64,000 nt of DNA, from contig NZ_BOPC01000037.1 in assembly GCF_016863555.1 (NCBI RefSeq), positions 1-64,000 of the forward strand, written 5' to 3'. Positions 15,556 to 23,074 of this stretch are shown here, in pieces. Below the pieces are notes generated by a model. It was not told where the DNA came from, made no database searches, and saw only the letters and a list, made by a program, of their open reading frames with translations. How positions within the stretch are numbered: the stretch's first letter is position 1; the number at the start of each line of letters is the position of its first letter. The DNA comes from Micromonospora qiuiae (lineage in GTDB: Bacteria; Actinomycetota; Actinomycetes; Mycobacteriales; Micromonosporaceae). A program made the translations under genes and the position numbers.

Positions 15556-16053
15556 GTGGCATCAAGCGATACATTCGCTGAATTTGTGACGGCCCGGTCA
15601 CCCGACCTTCAGCGCACCGCGTACCTACTCACCCATGACTGGGCGCAGGCTGAGGATTTGCTGCAGACGGCCCTGGTGCGCGCATGGGGCGCGTGGGGAC
15701 GGATCGACGGGAACCCCGAGCCGTACGTGCGAAAAATCATGGTGAACGTTTACGCCTCGTGGTGGCGGCGTAAATGGCGGCACGTCGAACGGCCGATGTC
15801 TCAGTTGCCGGATCGGCTTGCGGCCGACCAGGTCTCGCGGGTGGATAGGCGCGACGAGGTGTGGCAGGCGCTGGGGAGGCTGCCGCGACGTCAGCGAGCG
15901 GTGCTGGTGCTGCGCTACTTCGAAGACATGACCGAGGCGCAGATCGCGGACGCGATGAGCATCTCGGTGGGCACGGTCAAAAGTCAGGCCAAGAAGGCCC
16001 TGGAGAAGCTGCGACTGGACGAGTCGCTGACGTTGGAGGCGTTGCACCAGTGA
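15556..16053 (+). CDS. RNA polymerase ECF sigma factor, SigE family
   Basis: A 165-residue sigma-70 family factor. Region 2 covers about residues 8-75 (DLQRTAYLLTHDWAQAEDLLQ, WGRIDGNPEPYVRKIMVN) and region 4 about 100-155 (LPRRQRAVLVLRYFEDMTEAQ, SISVGTVKSQAKKALEKL). This is the actinobacterial 'SigE family' sigma-70 subgroup. The start is GTG 15556 after GAAGGAG. The stop overlaps the following gene as GTGA, so the two are coupled. CAACC near 15498 could belong to its own ECF-type promoter, but this is weak. Region 15320-15555 holds no gene. Confidence 0.92.
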   Translation: MASSDTFAEFVTARSPDLQRTAYLLTHDWAQAEDLLQTALVRAWGAWGRIDGNPEPYVRKIMVNVYASWWRRKWRHVERPMSQLPDRLAADQVSRVDRRDEVWQALGRLPRRQRAVLVLRYFEDMTEAQIADAMSISVGTVKSQAKKALEKLRLDESLTLEALHQ

Positions 16054-17147
16054 TCGATCTCAAGGATCTGATGGATGAACGCTCGGCTCACGGCACCCCG
16101 GGGCACGGGCGGTTAGCGGAGGTCCAACACAAGATCCGCCTACGGCAGCGTAGGCGCGCCCTGGCGGGAACAGCGGCCGCTGCGGCAGTGCTGGCACTGG
16201 CGGCGGCCTCCACCCTAGTTCTCGGCGCGGAGCCGGCTCAGCCACCGACGCTCGGCCCGGGGTCGGCGGCCGCGTCAGCCGGACAGCCGACCATCACCAC
16301 ATCAGCTACTCCAAAACCCGTGGCGGGCCGCAAACTCGGTCCCTTCGCCGAATACGCCCGCGGCTACCGGGTCATGGCCGCCGGCGAGGCGCCGGTGAGC
16401 TCAAAGAAGGTGCAGCTCACCTGGACGGTCAACTCGACAGACGTCCAGTTCTTCAGCTACTGCCCCGGCCTTCCGAACAAGTACATCTCGCTCGACGCCG
16501 AGGTAGCAATCAACGGCGAATCCACTGGCTCCATGAACTGCCTCTCGGAGGTGCATCAGGGCCCGATGACCCCAGGATCCCGCAGGGTAGGGGCGAACAT
16601 CGGGGAGACGGTGACGGTCACGTACACGGTCACCGCCGCACAGGACATGAAGGGCACCGGTCGCCAACTCGCGACGATCCCGACGGAAGGCATCCTGCAC
16701 TTCGCCGTGGCCGAGAAGGTGCCGTTCGACGAGTACCCCCTGCCGCCCCGGCCGACCAAACTGAAGCTCCCGAAGCCGGACGGAATGGGAACCGAGCCCG
16801 GCACCAGGATCGTGCACAGCGATCCCACAGATGCCAACAAGGCCGTCAGCATCAGCATGCCCTGGCACAGGGGATACGACTTCACCGTGATCCCGCAGAC
16901 GCCCGGCATCTACCAGGTCTCCGTCAACGGCATCAGCGTGCTCGCCGGGGAGGTCTACGACTACTCGGGCAATGGTCCGAACGCCAGCTGCCAGGTCAAG
17001 CGAAACGATCAGGGGTTCTGCGTACCCGAACTCCAGTCTGTAAAAGACGGCGACCACGTCACGATCACCGTCACCGCGCAGCACGCCACCGGCCCCTGGC
17101 TGGCTGAACTGCGGTCCGAATGGCAGGACTCAGCAGCCCAAGGCTGA
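16050..17147 (+). CDS. Membrane protein coupled to the ECF sigma factor (putative anti-sigma factor)
   Basis: A 365-residue protein starting at GTG 16050, which overlaps the sigma stop. A cytosolic N-terminus of about 35 residues (VIDLKDLMDERSAHGTPGHG) precedes one membrane helix (ALAGTAAAAAVLALAAASTL). The remainder, over 290 residues, is extracytoplasmic and beta-rich. I see no zinc-binding HxxxCxxC motif, so it is not a canonical ZAS protein. Position and topology suggest it controls the sigma factor. Codon use is a little less GC-biased than that of neighbours. A strong hairpin follows. Confidence 0.7.
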   Translation: MIDLKDLMDERSAHGTPGHGRLAEVQHKIRLRQRRRALAGTAAAAAVLALAAASTLVLGAEPAQPPTLGPGSAAASAGQPTITTSATPKPVAGRKLGPFAEYARGYRVMAAGEAPVSSKKVQLTWTVNSTDVQFFSYCPGLPNKYISLDAEVAINGESTGSMNCLSEVHQGPMTPGSRRVGANIGETVTVTYTVTAAQDMKGTGRQLATIPTEGILHFAVAEKVPFDEYPLPPRPTKLKLPKPDGMGTEPGTRIVHSDPTDANKAVSISMPWHRGYDFTVIPQTPGIYQVSVNGISVLAGEVYDYSGNGPNASCQVKRNDQGFCVPELQSVKDGDHVTITVTAQHATGPWLAELRSEWQDSAAQG

Positions 17148-17183
17148 CGCACACCGACGACCTGCAGGCAGACCGACCAAACG

Positions 17184-17226
17184 CCCCGCTCGGCCACTAT
17201 TTCGGGGGAATAGTGGCCGAGCGGGG
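17184..17226 (+). terminator. Perfect 18-bp hairpin before ltrA
   Basis: CCCCGCTCGGCCACTATT pairs perfectly with AATAGTGGCCGAGCGGGG around a 7-nt loop. It should terminate the sigma/anti-sigma transcript. Its right arm ends 10 bp before the ltrA ATG and contains part of the only Shine-Dalgarno-like run (GCGGGGGTG), so it may also affect ltrA translation. Confidence 0.9.
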
Positions 17227-17236
17227 GTGATTCAGT

Positions 17237-18436
17237 ATGGCCAGGCCGGGGGGACCGCCCGAGGCCGCGGGGAGCCAGCAACATCCGCAGCCGGTGGGCT
17301 TCGTGGAGCTGTTCTTCGATGTGGTGTTCGTCTTCGCGTTCACCCGGTTCGGCGAGCGGCTGGTCGAGCATTTCAGTTGGGAGAACACCTGGGCGACGCT
17401 GCTGTTGATGCTGGCCATGTGGTGGTTCTGGTACCGGGTGGTGTGGACGACCAACAGGTACGACCCGGAGCGTCCAGCCATCCAACTCCTGGTCATCGTG
17501 GCCATGCTCGGCACCCTGCTGATGTCGGCCGCGGTGCCTGCGGCGGCTCTCACCGAGCGCGGGGTGGTCTTCGCCTGGGTCTACGTCACCGTCCAACTGC
17601 TCCGCCCTCTCTGGCTCCTGCTGATCGGCGGCGCAGATGGTTACCCGCGACTCGTGCACGTCCGGATCCTCTTCTGGACAGCCGTGTCGGCGGTGCCCTG
17701 GATTGCCGGGACCTTCACCCAGGACGGCCTGCGGCTGGCCCTGTGGTCCTTGGCGATCGTCATCGACTACGGCGGTGGGATTCTCGACTTCCCGACACCA
17801 CGGCTCGGCCGCGCGGGACTCCGGCTTCAGCCGATCTCGGGGGAGCATCTGACCGAACGCTGCCGTCAACTGCTCATCATCGCGCTCGGCGAGGCGGTCC
17901 TGGCTTCGGGTATCCAGTTCAGCCCGTACGGCTTCGAGCGGGACCGGACGGTGGCGTTGCTGGTGTCGTTCGTCATCACGGTGCTGCTCTGGCAGCTCTA
18001 CTACTACCGGGCAGGCGTACTGCTCCACGCCGCCATCGCCTCGGCCTCGGCCCCTGCCCGCATCAGCGAACTCGCGTCGTACGCGCACCTGGTCATGGTG
18101 ATCGGCATCAGCCTCAGCGCCGTGGGCGACACGCTGATCATCAGGCACCCCTTCGGGAACACGAAGTGGACCTGGGTCGTGGTCATCTTCGGTGGGCCCG
18201 CACTTTTTCTGGCCGGGCGGAGCATGCTCGACTACGCGGTCTTCAGCCGCGTCTCCTGGTCCCGTCCGATCGGGGTGCTCCTGCTCGCCGCACTGGCCCC
18301 GGTGGCGCTCAGGCTGCCGCCGGTCGTGGTCGCCATGGTCGCCGCGGTGGTGCTGGCCGCGATCGCCCTGTCCAACGTGGTCACGTGGCGGTTGCTCCCG
18401 CAGGCACTCGCCCCGCCGGGCACTCAGGCCCGGTGA
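17237..18436 (+). CDS. Low temperature requirement protein A (LtrA) family membrane protein
   Basis: A 399-residue protein with about ten membrane helices. The LtrA hallmark VGFVELFFDVVFVFAFTRF lies near residue 20, followed by WWFWYRVVWTTNRYD. The second hallmark, SGEHLTERCRQLLIIALGEAVL, lies near residue 205. The family was named from a Listeria mutant unable to grow in the cold; its molecular role is unknown. The ATG at 17237 is preceded by GGGGGTGA, which overlaps the terminator stem. Confidence 0.9.
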   Translation: MARPGGPPEAAGSQQHPQPVGFVELFFDVVFVFAFTRFGERLVEHFSWENTWATLLLMLAMWWFWYRVVWTTNRYDPERPAIQLLVIVAMLGTLLMSAAVPAAALTERGVVFAWVYVTVQLLRPLWLLLIGGADGYPRLVHVRILFWTAVSAVPWIAGTFTQDGLRLALWSLAIVIDYGGGILDFPTPRLGRAGLRLQPISGEHLTERCRQLLIIALGEAVLASGIQFSPYGFERDRTVALLVSFVITVLLWQLYYYRAGVLLHAAIASASAPARISELASYAHLVMVIGISLSAVGDTLIIRHPFGNTKWTWVVVIFGGPALFLAGRSMLDYAVFSRVSWSRPIGVLLLAALAPVALRLPPVVVAMVAAVVLAAIALSNVVTWRLLPQALAPPGTQAR

Positions 18437-18469
18437 CCCACGCCAGCAACCCGGGCGTCTCGGGGGATC

Positions 18470-19210
18470 TCACCGGCCAGCACCACTAGCGCGGTGCACG
18501 TCGATGACGATGACGGTGACGTTGTCCCGACCGCCTTCGTCGAGGGCCAGCGTGACGAGCCGGTCGGCGACGCTTTCAGCGTCCTCGGCAGAGTTCAGGG
18601 TGGCTCGGACCGAGTCCGCCGGCACGTACGAACTCAGCCCGTCCGAGCACAGCAGGATCCGGTCGCCGGGATGAAGACGCAGGGTCGTCAGATCGGGAGA
18701 CCGGCCGTCCTTGCGCCCGTCGAGAAAGCGGGCCAGCTTATCGGGAAGGTTCGGAATCATCTTGGCCTCGGCCACCAGGTGTTGGTAGGTGTGGTCCTCG
18801 CTCACCTGGGTCAACGTGTTCCTGGGTGATCCGACGTTGCGCATCAGGTAGGCGCGAGAGTCTCCCACGTTTCCCACGACAGCGGTGGTGCCGGACCACA
18901 GTAGGGCGACAATCGTGGTGCCCATCCCGCTCAAACCCGGTTCCTCGCGGGTCTTCCGGCGTAGCGCCTCGCTGGCGTCACTGATGGCTCTTCCCAGGGC
19001 GTCGGCCAGGTCATCCACCTCGGCTGGACGGTCGTACGCCTTCATGGCCTGGACCGCCGTGGCGCTCGCGATGTCACCGGCGACGTGGCCGCCGAGTCCG
19101 TCGGCGACCGCATACAACCACTGCCCGTGAAGAAGGCTGTCCTCGTTGCGTCGACGGACGTGGCCTACGTGCGTCCGGCTTGCGGCACTCAACCTCAGGA
19201 GTCCCATCAT
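18470..19210 (-). CDS. PP2C-family serine/threonine phosphatase
   Basis: A 246-residue, single-domain PP2C phosphatase without a membrane segment. Motifs are VGHVRRRNEDSLL, YAVADGLGGHVAGDIAS (metal-binding Asp and Gly), GTTIVALLW, VGNVGDSRAYL, ILLCSDGLSSYV and GGRDNVTVIVIDV. It is soluble, unlike PstP at 40017-41495, and so may act on cytosolic phosphoproteins. Its start overlaps the GntR gene stop (ATGATG, with the TGA inside), so the two are translationally coupled. This pairing of regulator and phosphatase is unusual. Confidence 0.92.
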   Translation of the reverse strand: MMGLLRLSAASRTHVGHVRRRNEDSLLHGQWLYAVADGLGGHVAGDIASATAVQAMKAYDRPAEVDDLADALGRAISDASEALRRKTREEPGLSGMGTTIVALLWSGTTAVVGNVGDSRAYLMRNVGSPRNTLTQVSEDHTYQHLVAEAKMIPNLPDKLARFLDGRKDGRSPDLTTLRLHPGDRILLCSDGLSSYVPADSVRATLNSAEDAESVADRLVTLALDEGGRDNVTVIVIDVHRASGAGR

Positions 19211-20010
19211 GAATGGTCTTCGGGCTCGTCGGGCCACGGCTCCTGTGCCTTCTCATCGCGGTGCAGGACGTGGACGGTTTCGACCCGGTCGCTCGCCACG
19301 ACGTACTCGGTGACCTCGACCGGCTGGTTGTCCGCACCTGACGTGCCGACCCGCACGATCTCCAGTACGGGCAGGTTGGTCGGGATCTCCAGGAGAGCGG
19401 CCTCTTCCTTGCTGGGCATCCGGGCTCGATGGATCTCCATCCACCGGATGGGCCAGTGTCCGGCCTTTTCGATGCGGCAGAGCCACTCACCAACTGCGGG
19501 GTTGGCGTCAACACCGGCGACGATCTCGGCCACGCGCGGGTGGATCCACGAGACGTTGATCTGGAAGGGAGCTTCGGAAGCCGGCCCGGTCACGCGAAAC
19601 CGGCGCAGCACCTCGGTGCCGGCCTCGACGCCGAGCAGCTTGGCGATGCGCGGGTCCTCCAGCCGGGTCGGTGCACTGCTGGCCGTCCCGTGGCGCACCC
19701 ACACCTCCTGACCACTGGCCGAGGGGAACGAGTATCCGGTCGCCTGCTCGTTGCGTTTGACCAGGTCCCCACGGGGGCGGCGAGGACGCATCGTGCCGTA
19801 GCGCACGGCGATACCTCGTCCCTGAACCGCCCACACGTAGCCTTCGGCCTCCAACACGGCGATGGCTCGGCCGATCGTGTCGCGGTTGGCGCCGTACTCC
19901 GCCGCGAAGTCGTTCAGTCGGGGAAGCCGGGCCCCAGGCGCCCACTCTCCGGCTTCGATCCGGCCTCTGATCTTCGACGCGATGTCCAGGTAGCGCGAGT
20001 GCACGGGCAA
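19207..20010 (-). CDS. GntR-family transcriptional regulator with UTRA domain
   Basis: About 267 residues. The N-terminal winged helix (SRYLDIASKIRGRIEAGEW, LPRLNDFAAEYGANRDTI, EGYVWAVQGRGIAV) is of the HutC/KorSA type. Residues 100-250 form a UTRA ligand-binding domain (EVLRRFRVTG, PVLEIVRVGTSGADNQPVEV). I choose TTG 20010 after GAGGGGAAG; GTG 20004 is also possible. A longer frame from TTG 20043 would run through a palindrome. TTGTCC/GGACAA palindromes at 20030-20101 suggest autoregulation. Related GntR proteins control excision and transfer in actinomycete integrative elements, which fits the nearby tRNA scar. Confidence 0.88.
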   Translation of the reverse strand: MPVHSRYLDIASKIRGRIEAGEWAPGARLPRLNDFAAEYGANRDTIGRAIAVLEAEGYVWAVQGRGIAVRYGTMRPRRPRGDLVKRNEQATGYSFPSASGQEVWVRHGTASSAPTRLEDPRIAKLLGVEAGTEVLRRFRVTGPASEAPFQINVSWIHPRVAEIVAGVDANPAVGEWLCRIEKAGHWPIRWMEIHRARMPSKEEAALLEIPTNLPVLEIVRVGTSGADNQPVEVTEYVVASDRVETVHVLHRDEKAQEPWPDEPEDHS

Positions 20011-20029
20011 GAAACACTTCCCCTCTTGA

Positions 20030-20101
20030 TTATCCGGGGACAATCCTTGACGGGCACGCCGATTGTCCCCAGACTATTGCCAAGCCATTGTCCCAGGACA
20101 A
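20030..20101. promoter_or_regulatory. TTGTCC palindromes between the GntR gene and its divergent neighbour
   Basis: Two palindromes flank this region: TTATCCGGGGACAA (20030-20043) and TTGTCCCAGGACAA (20088-20101). A single TTGTCC half-site lies near 20063. The arms TTGTCC/GGACAA are repeated, as expected for a dimeric GntR operator array controlling both divergent genes. Confidence 0.65.
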
Positions 20102-20177
20102 CGTGGCCAGCAAAAGGCCTCGACGGGCGGCTACCCGTCGAGGCCGGCGCATCGGTCCTCGCGAAAGGACACCCACG

Positions 20178-20615
20178 ATGCCCGCTCAGCCTACCGTTCA
20201 CCCTGCTCCGTGCGCCTCGGGCCATTTTCCGACGAGCGCCACGACCACTACTACCGGCCACCCTGGGCCCTCACCTGTCCGGCTGGACTCCCTCAGCTAC
20301 GGGGAACTCGCCGTGGCCATCCACGCCGCCGGCATTCCCGCCAAGCCAAGCTCGCTGACCGTCGAGCAGATCAGGGCACTCGCGTACGCCGGCATCGCCC
20401 AGCTCGGCCTGGCCCAGGCCCGCCACCTCAACGCCGAAACGCGGGCCGCCAACATCTCCTACTGCGACAAGACCCGCTCCGACCCTTCAGCTGATGCGCC
20501 GGATGAGATCGCCACCATCCGCCGGATCTGGGGCTCCAGTAGGCGGGAGCAGACGGCCGTCAACCTCGGCTACCGCCTTCAGACCGCACTCATACGCGGC
20601 CAAGTGACGGTATGA
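20178..20615 (+). CDS. Hypothetical protein divergent from the GntR regulator
   Basis: A 145-residue soluble protein of unknown function. A low-complexity Thr/Pro N-terminus precedes a helical region (SLSYGELAVAIHAAGIPAK, SLTVEQIRALAYAGIAQLGL, RHLNAETRAANISYCDKTR). I see no catalytic motif or membrane segment. ATG 20178 follows GAAAGGA. It shares the TTGTCC palindromic region with the GntR gene and may be its target. A 59-bp inverted repeat lies directly downstream. Confidence 0.65.
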   Translation: MPAQPTVHPAPCASGHFPTSATTTTTGHPGPSPVRLDSLSYGELAVAIHAAGIPAKPSSLTVEQIRALAYAGIAQLGLAQARHLNAETRAANISYCDKTRSDPSADAPDEIATIRRIWGSSRREQTAVNLGYRLQTALIRGQVTV

Positions 20616-20629
20616 CGGGTTGATCCACT

Positions 20630-20688
20630 CCGTTTCGCCGAAATGGCGGTATCCACCCCAGGCGGACACCGCCACTTCGCCGCAACGG
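20630..20688. repeat. 59-bp inverted-repeat element, copy A
   Basis: It begins CCGTTTCGCCGAAATGGCGG and ends ACCGCCACTTCGCCGCAACGG read from 20668, so the two halves are near-complementary. The same 59-bp design occurs at 33645-33703. Both copies lie between convergent genes. Confidence 0.8.
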
Positions 20689-20713
20689 CGCGGGTCCAGC
20701 TCGGCGCGTTTGG

Positions 20714-21117
20714 TCAGCCAGGAGTGGGGTTGTGCTTGCGGGCCGTGCAGAGCAGGTACTCCCACTGCATGACGATCCGGTTCGCGTCCCCGCCCTGGTC
20801 GTGCCGCGCCGCGAGTGCGGCGAGGTCGCGGTCCAGTGCCGCCACCCGGTGGGGTTCTCCAGCGAGCCCGCGGTACGCGGCGACCGTCGGTCCGTAGTTC
20901 GTCTTGAAGAAGTCGCGGAAGGCGTCCGGGCTGGCGAACACGTCGACCGTGACCGTCTGCCGGCGCGCCACGACATCGGTGACCTGCTCGCCGAGTAGTC
21001 CACGTACGTGTTCCTCGCTGCCCCACAGTGGTGCGGGCTGCGCGCCGGGCGGCGGCGGGGGCAGGTACGGCTTCATCGTCGCGAACATCTGTCCGACGAA
21101 GCCTTCCGGCGCGGTGG
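20714..21117 (-). pseudogene. SAM-dependent methyltransferase, 3' fragment only
   Basis: The frame ending at 20714 encodes the C-terminal part of a UbiE-like class I methyltransferase: APEGFVGQMFATMKPYLPPPP, EEHVRGLLGEQVTDVVARRQ, DAFRDFFKTNYGPTVAAYR and MQWEYLLCTARK. The SAM-binding N-terminal half is absent. Upstream of about 21117 the frame runs into the hairpin and tRNA-Gly fragment, which have no methyltransferase character. The gene was truncated at its 5' end, probably by the same event that created the tRNA duplication. Confidence 0.75.
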
Positions 21118-21219
21118 ACGAAGGCCCTGGCCGGGGAATCGCGCTTGTGACAACGGGAACTGACCGGAACGCATGAGGCCCAGGTCGGGAACGTGCCCTG
21201 ACCAGGGGCTTTCGTGCCT

Positions 21220-21263
21220 TGGAGCAGGTGACGGGAATCGAACCCGCACTGCAAGCTTGGGAA
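21220..21263 (-). repeat. Displaced copy of the tRNA-Gly 3' half (candidate att site)
   Basis: On the minus strand this 44-bp segment matches the tRNA-Gly from the anticodon loop (TTCCCAAGC) through the T arm (GCGGGTTCGATTCCCGTCA) to the CCA end, with a few changes, one of them in the acceptor stem. The D arm and 5' half are missing. It lies downstream of the intact tRNA (22309-22382) in the same orientation, the geometry left when an integrative element inserts into a tRNA 3' end. A terminator-like hairpin (21174-21212) adjoins it. The region 21118-21515 holds no intact gene. Confidence 0.75.
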
Positions 21264-21515
21264 TTGCACAAGATCGGTTCGGAGCGTGGCGTTTCGCATT
21301 GTCGACCTGGCCGGCGGCCGCCTCGCGTAGCCTCTCGTGACACCACCTTGTGGCCCGCGGATGGCCCAGCCCGACCTTTGCCTTGAAAAATCAAGACTGC
21401 GGTCCGCCCCGTCACCCACTGCCGCTGGCTGCCTCGGCTTGTCCGCTGCGGTCGCTTTGACCCCCGCCCGTCGGCCGGCTGGAGTTGCACGGTGGCTGTA
21501 CTGCTTGCGCGACCG

Positions 21516-21932
21516 TCAGTGTGTGGGCCACACCACGATCATTGTTGGGATGGGAGCACCCATTGTTTCGGGGCTCACGGGTGGCAGCGGCACCCAGTCC
21601 ACCGACACCAGGCTCGGGCAATCGCAGGGCAGTTCGTCGTGGCCGACCCGGGGCTCACCGTCGGCCACAGTCACCGCGAAGCATGCCGTCAGCCCTGATG
21701 GATAAGGCACATCGATGAGGTAGCGAGTACTGAGTGGGGTCAGTCCGACCTCTTCCTCAACCTCGCGTCGCACGGCTTCTTCGGGGGTCTCTCCGTCCGC
21801 AATGCCACCCCCCGGGAGCGTCCAGTACTCCAGGCCGTCGTGTCGCCCGGACGGTCCAAGGCTTCGCTCCCGAACCATCAGCACGCGGCCGTCGCGAACG
21901 ATCACCGCTGCCGCTCGTCTGCGTTCCGTCAT
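21516..21932 (-). CDS. NUDIX hydrolase
   Basis: A 138-residue protein. The Nudix box is GGGIADGETPEEAVRREV followed by EEEVGL, matching GX5EX7REUXEEXGU. It starts MTERRRAAAVIVRDGRVLMV, the usual first strands of the fold. Nudix enzymes cleave nucleoside diphosphates linked to another moiety; the substrate is unknown. I choose ATG 21932; a longer frame reaches 22013. It is the only intact gene between the tRNA-Gly and its displaced 3' copy, so it may be cargo of a lost element. Confidence 0.85.
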   Translation of the reverse strand: MTERRRAAAVIVRDGRVLMVRERSLGPSGRHDGLEYWTLPGGGIADGETPEEAVRREVEEEVGLTPLSTRYLIDVPYPSGLTACFAVTVADGEPRVGHDELPCDCPSLVSVDWVPLPPVSPETMGAPIPTMIVVWPTH

Positions 21933-22054
21933 CCGTACATCCACCGCACCCCGCCTGTCTGCTGATGCGCCGATACGCCACCGGGGATCGCGGCCCTGGC
22001 ACCTTCCCACCACCGGTCAACCCGGCTTGTGAGGGCACATCCTTCTACCGGTGA

Positions 22055-22207
22055 AGCGAGGTCGTCCCCTGGATCAGACACAACCTCAAGATCGATGCAC
22101 CGGAATCAGACCCAGCACTCGTCGTAGCGAACCTCGTGCTTCAGGCCCGGCAGCACCGTGGGCGCGTCGCCCACATGGCGGCACTGGCCAACCTGCTCGC
22201 GGCGTAG
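22055..22207 (+). pseudogene. 3' fragment of an unrecognised gene inside the tRNA-flanked segment
   Basis: A 50-codon open frame after an in-frame TGA (22052-22054) ends at TAG 22205-22207. It contains VVPWIRHNLKIDAPESDPAL and QARQHRGRVAHMAALANLLA, which looks protein-like with good codon bias. It has no plausible start codon near its beginning. It is probably the C-terminal remnant of a gene carried by the element; the family is not recognised. Confidence 0.45.
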
Positions 22208-22263
22208 CAGTGGGCCGCTCGATGGGTTAATGCCACGTTGCATGACTCTGACCGAGAAATAGT

Positions 22264-22304
22264 GAAGGCCCCGGCCCGGGACTGTTGTCCTGGCCAGGGC
22301 CTTC
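22264..22304 (-). terminator. Terminator hairpin downstream of tRNA-Gly
   Basis: GAAGGCCC / GGGCCTTC with an inner GGCC / GGCC pair. It lies just past the tRNA 3' end in the direction of transcription. A diverged hairpin of similar layout lies next to the displaced tRNA 3' copy. Confidence 0.75.
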
Positions 22305-22308
22305 GCTG

Positions 22309-22382
22309 TGGAGCGGGTGACGGGAATCGAACCCGCACTGTCAGCTTGGGAAGCTGATGTTCTGCCATTGAACTACACCCGC
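22309..22382 (-). tRNA. tRNA-Gly (anticodon CCC)
   Basis: A 74-nt cloverleaf with encoded CCA. The acceptor stem is GCGGGTG / CACCCGC, the D arm contains GTTCAATGGCAGAAC, and the anticodon stem is TCAGC / GCTGA around TTCCCAA, giving anticodon CCC. The T loop is TTCGATT. It reads GGG codons. Its 3' half is duplicated at 21220-21263. Confidence 0.95.
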
Positions 22383-22429
22383 AGGCGGGACCACTCTACC
22401 TGAGCCGGCCACCCCGACGCACCCAGGGC

Positions 22430-23005
22430 TCGATCCACCCCGGCTCCCAGGCGACCGGCGGTGCCGCCACGGCCTTCGCGTTCCAGCTTCAGCGCATCAA
22501 CCGGGTCACCAACTCGGCGTGGTACCCGATCCGGCAGGGCTCGACGGCCGAGCGGCAGATGAAGACCCAACTGCGCCAGGGTACGAAGGCGACGCTCAAC
22601 ATCTATCTCGGCGCGCTGAGCGACAACCTGCTCGGCTGGGCGACCTTCCCGCAAACCACGTTGAATGTGATGGACGGCGTGGTGGTGCTGAGCGAGTCGC
22701 TGCCCGGCGGCACCGTCACCAACTACAACCAGGGCGACACCGGCACCCACGAGGTCGGCCACTGGCTGAACCCCTACCACACTTTCCAGGGCGGCTGCTC
22801 GGGCCAGGGCGACCAGGTCGCGGACACCCCGGCGGAGGCATCTCCGGCCAGCGGCTGCCCCACCGGTCGGGACACCTGCTCCGCCCCGGGCCTGGACCCG
22901 ATCACCAACTTCATGGATTACTCGTACGACTCCTGCATGTACCAGTTCACGCCGGGTCAGGCGACCCGGATGATCAACGCCTGGAACACGTACCGCGCGG
23001 CGTAG
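22430..23005 (+). pseudogene. Zinc metallopeptidase, M43 (pappalysin-like) family, 5'-truncated
   Basis: In-frame sequence from about 22430 gives RINRVTNSAWYPIRQGSTAE, then LNIYLGALSDNLLGWATFP, typical of secreted M43 peptidases. The zinc site HEVGHWLNPYH (HExxHxxGxxH-like) and the Met-turn region NFMDYSYDSCMYQFTPGQ are intact. No signal peptide or start codon precedes it; the frame runs back into the tRNA-Gly gene. The first in-frame ATG (22559) would omit the start of the domain and any export signal. The catalytic core is preserved, but the gene looks beheaded. Confidence 0.75.
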
Positions 23006-23074
23006 CGCGGACCAAATCGACGAGTGACCCGGTGCCGGTCCCGCGAGACGGGGCCGGCACCGGCGCACACTGGC

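Noticed and set aside
20010..20043. Upstream TTG 20043 as the GntR start
   Set aside because: It would place coding sequence inside a TTATCC/GGACAA palindrome and lacks a ribosome-binding site; TTG 20010 follows GAGGGGAAG.
21220..21263. A second functional tRNA-Gly gene
   Set aside because: Only the 3' half is present; there is no D arm or 5' acceptor strand, so it cannot fold as a tRNA.
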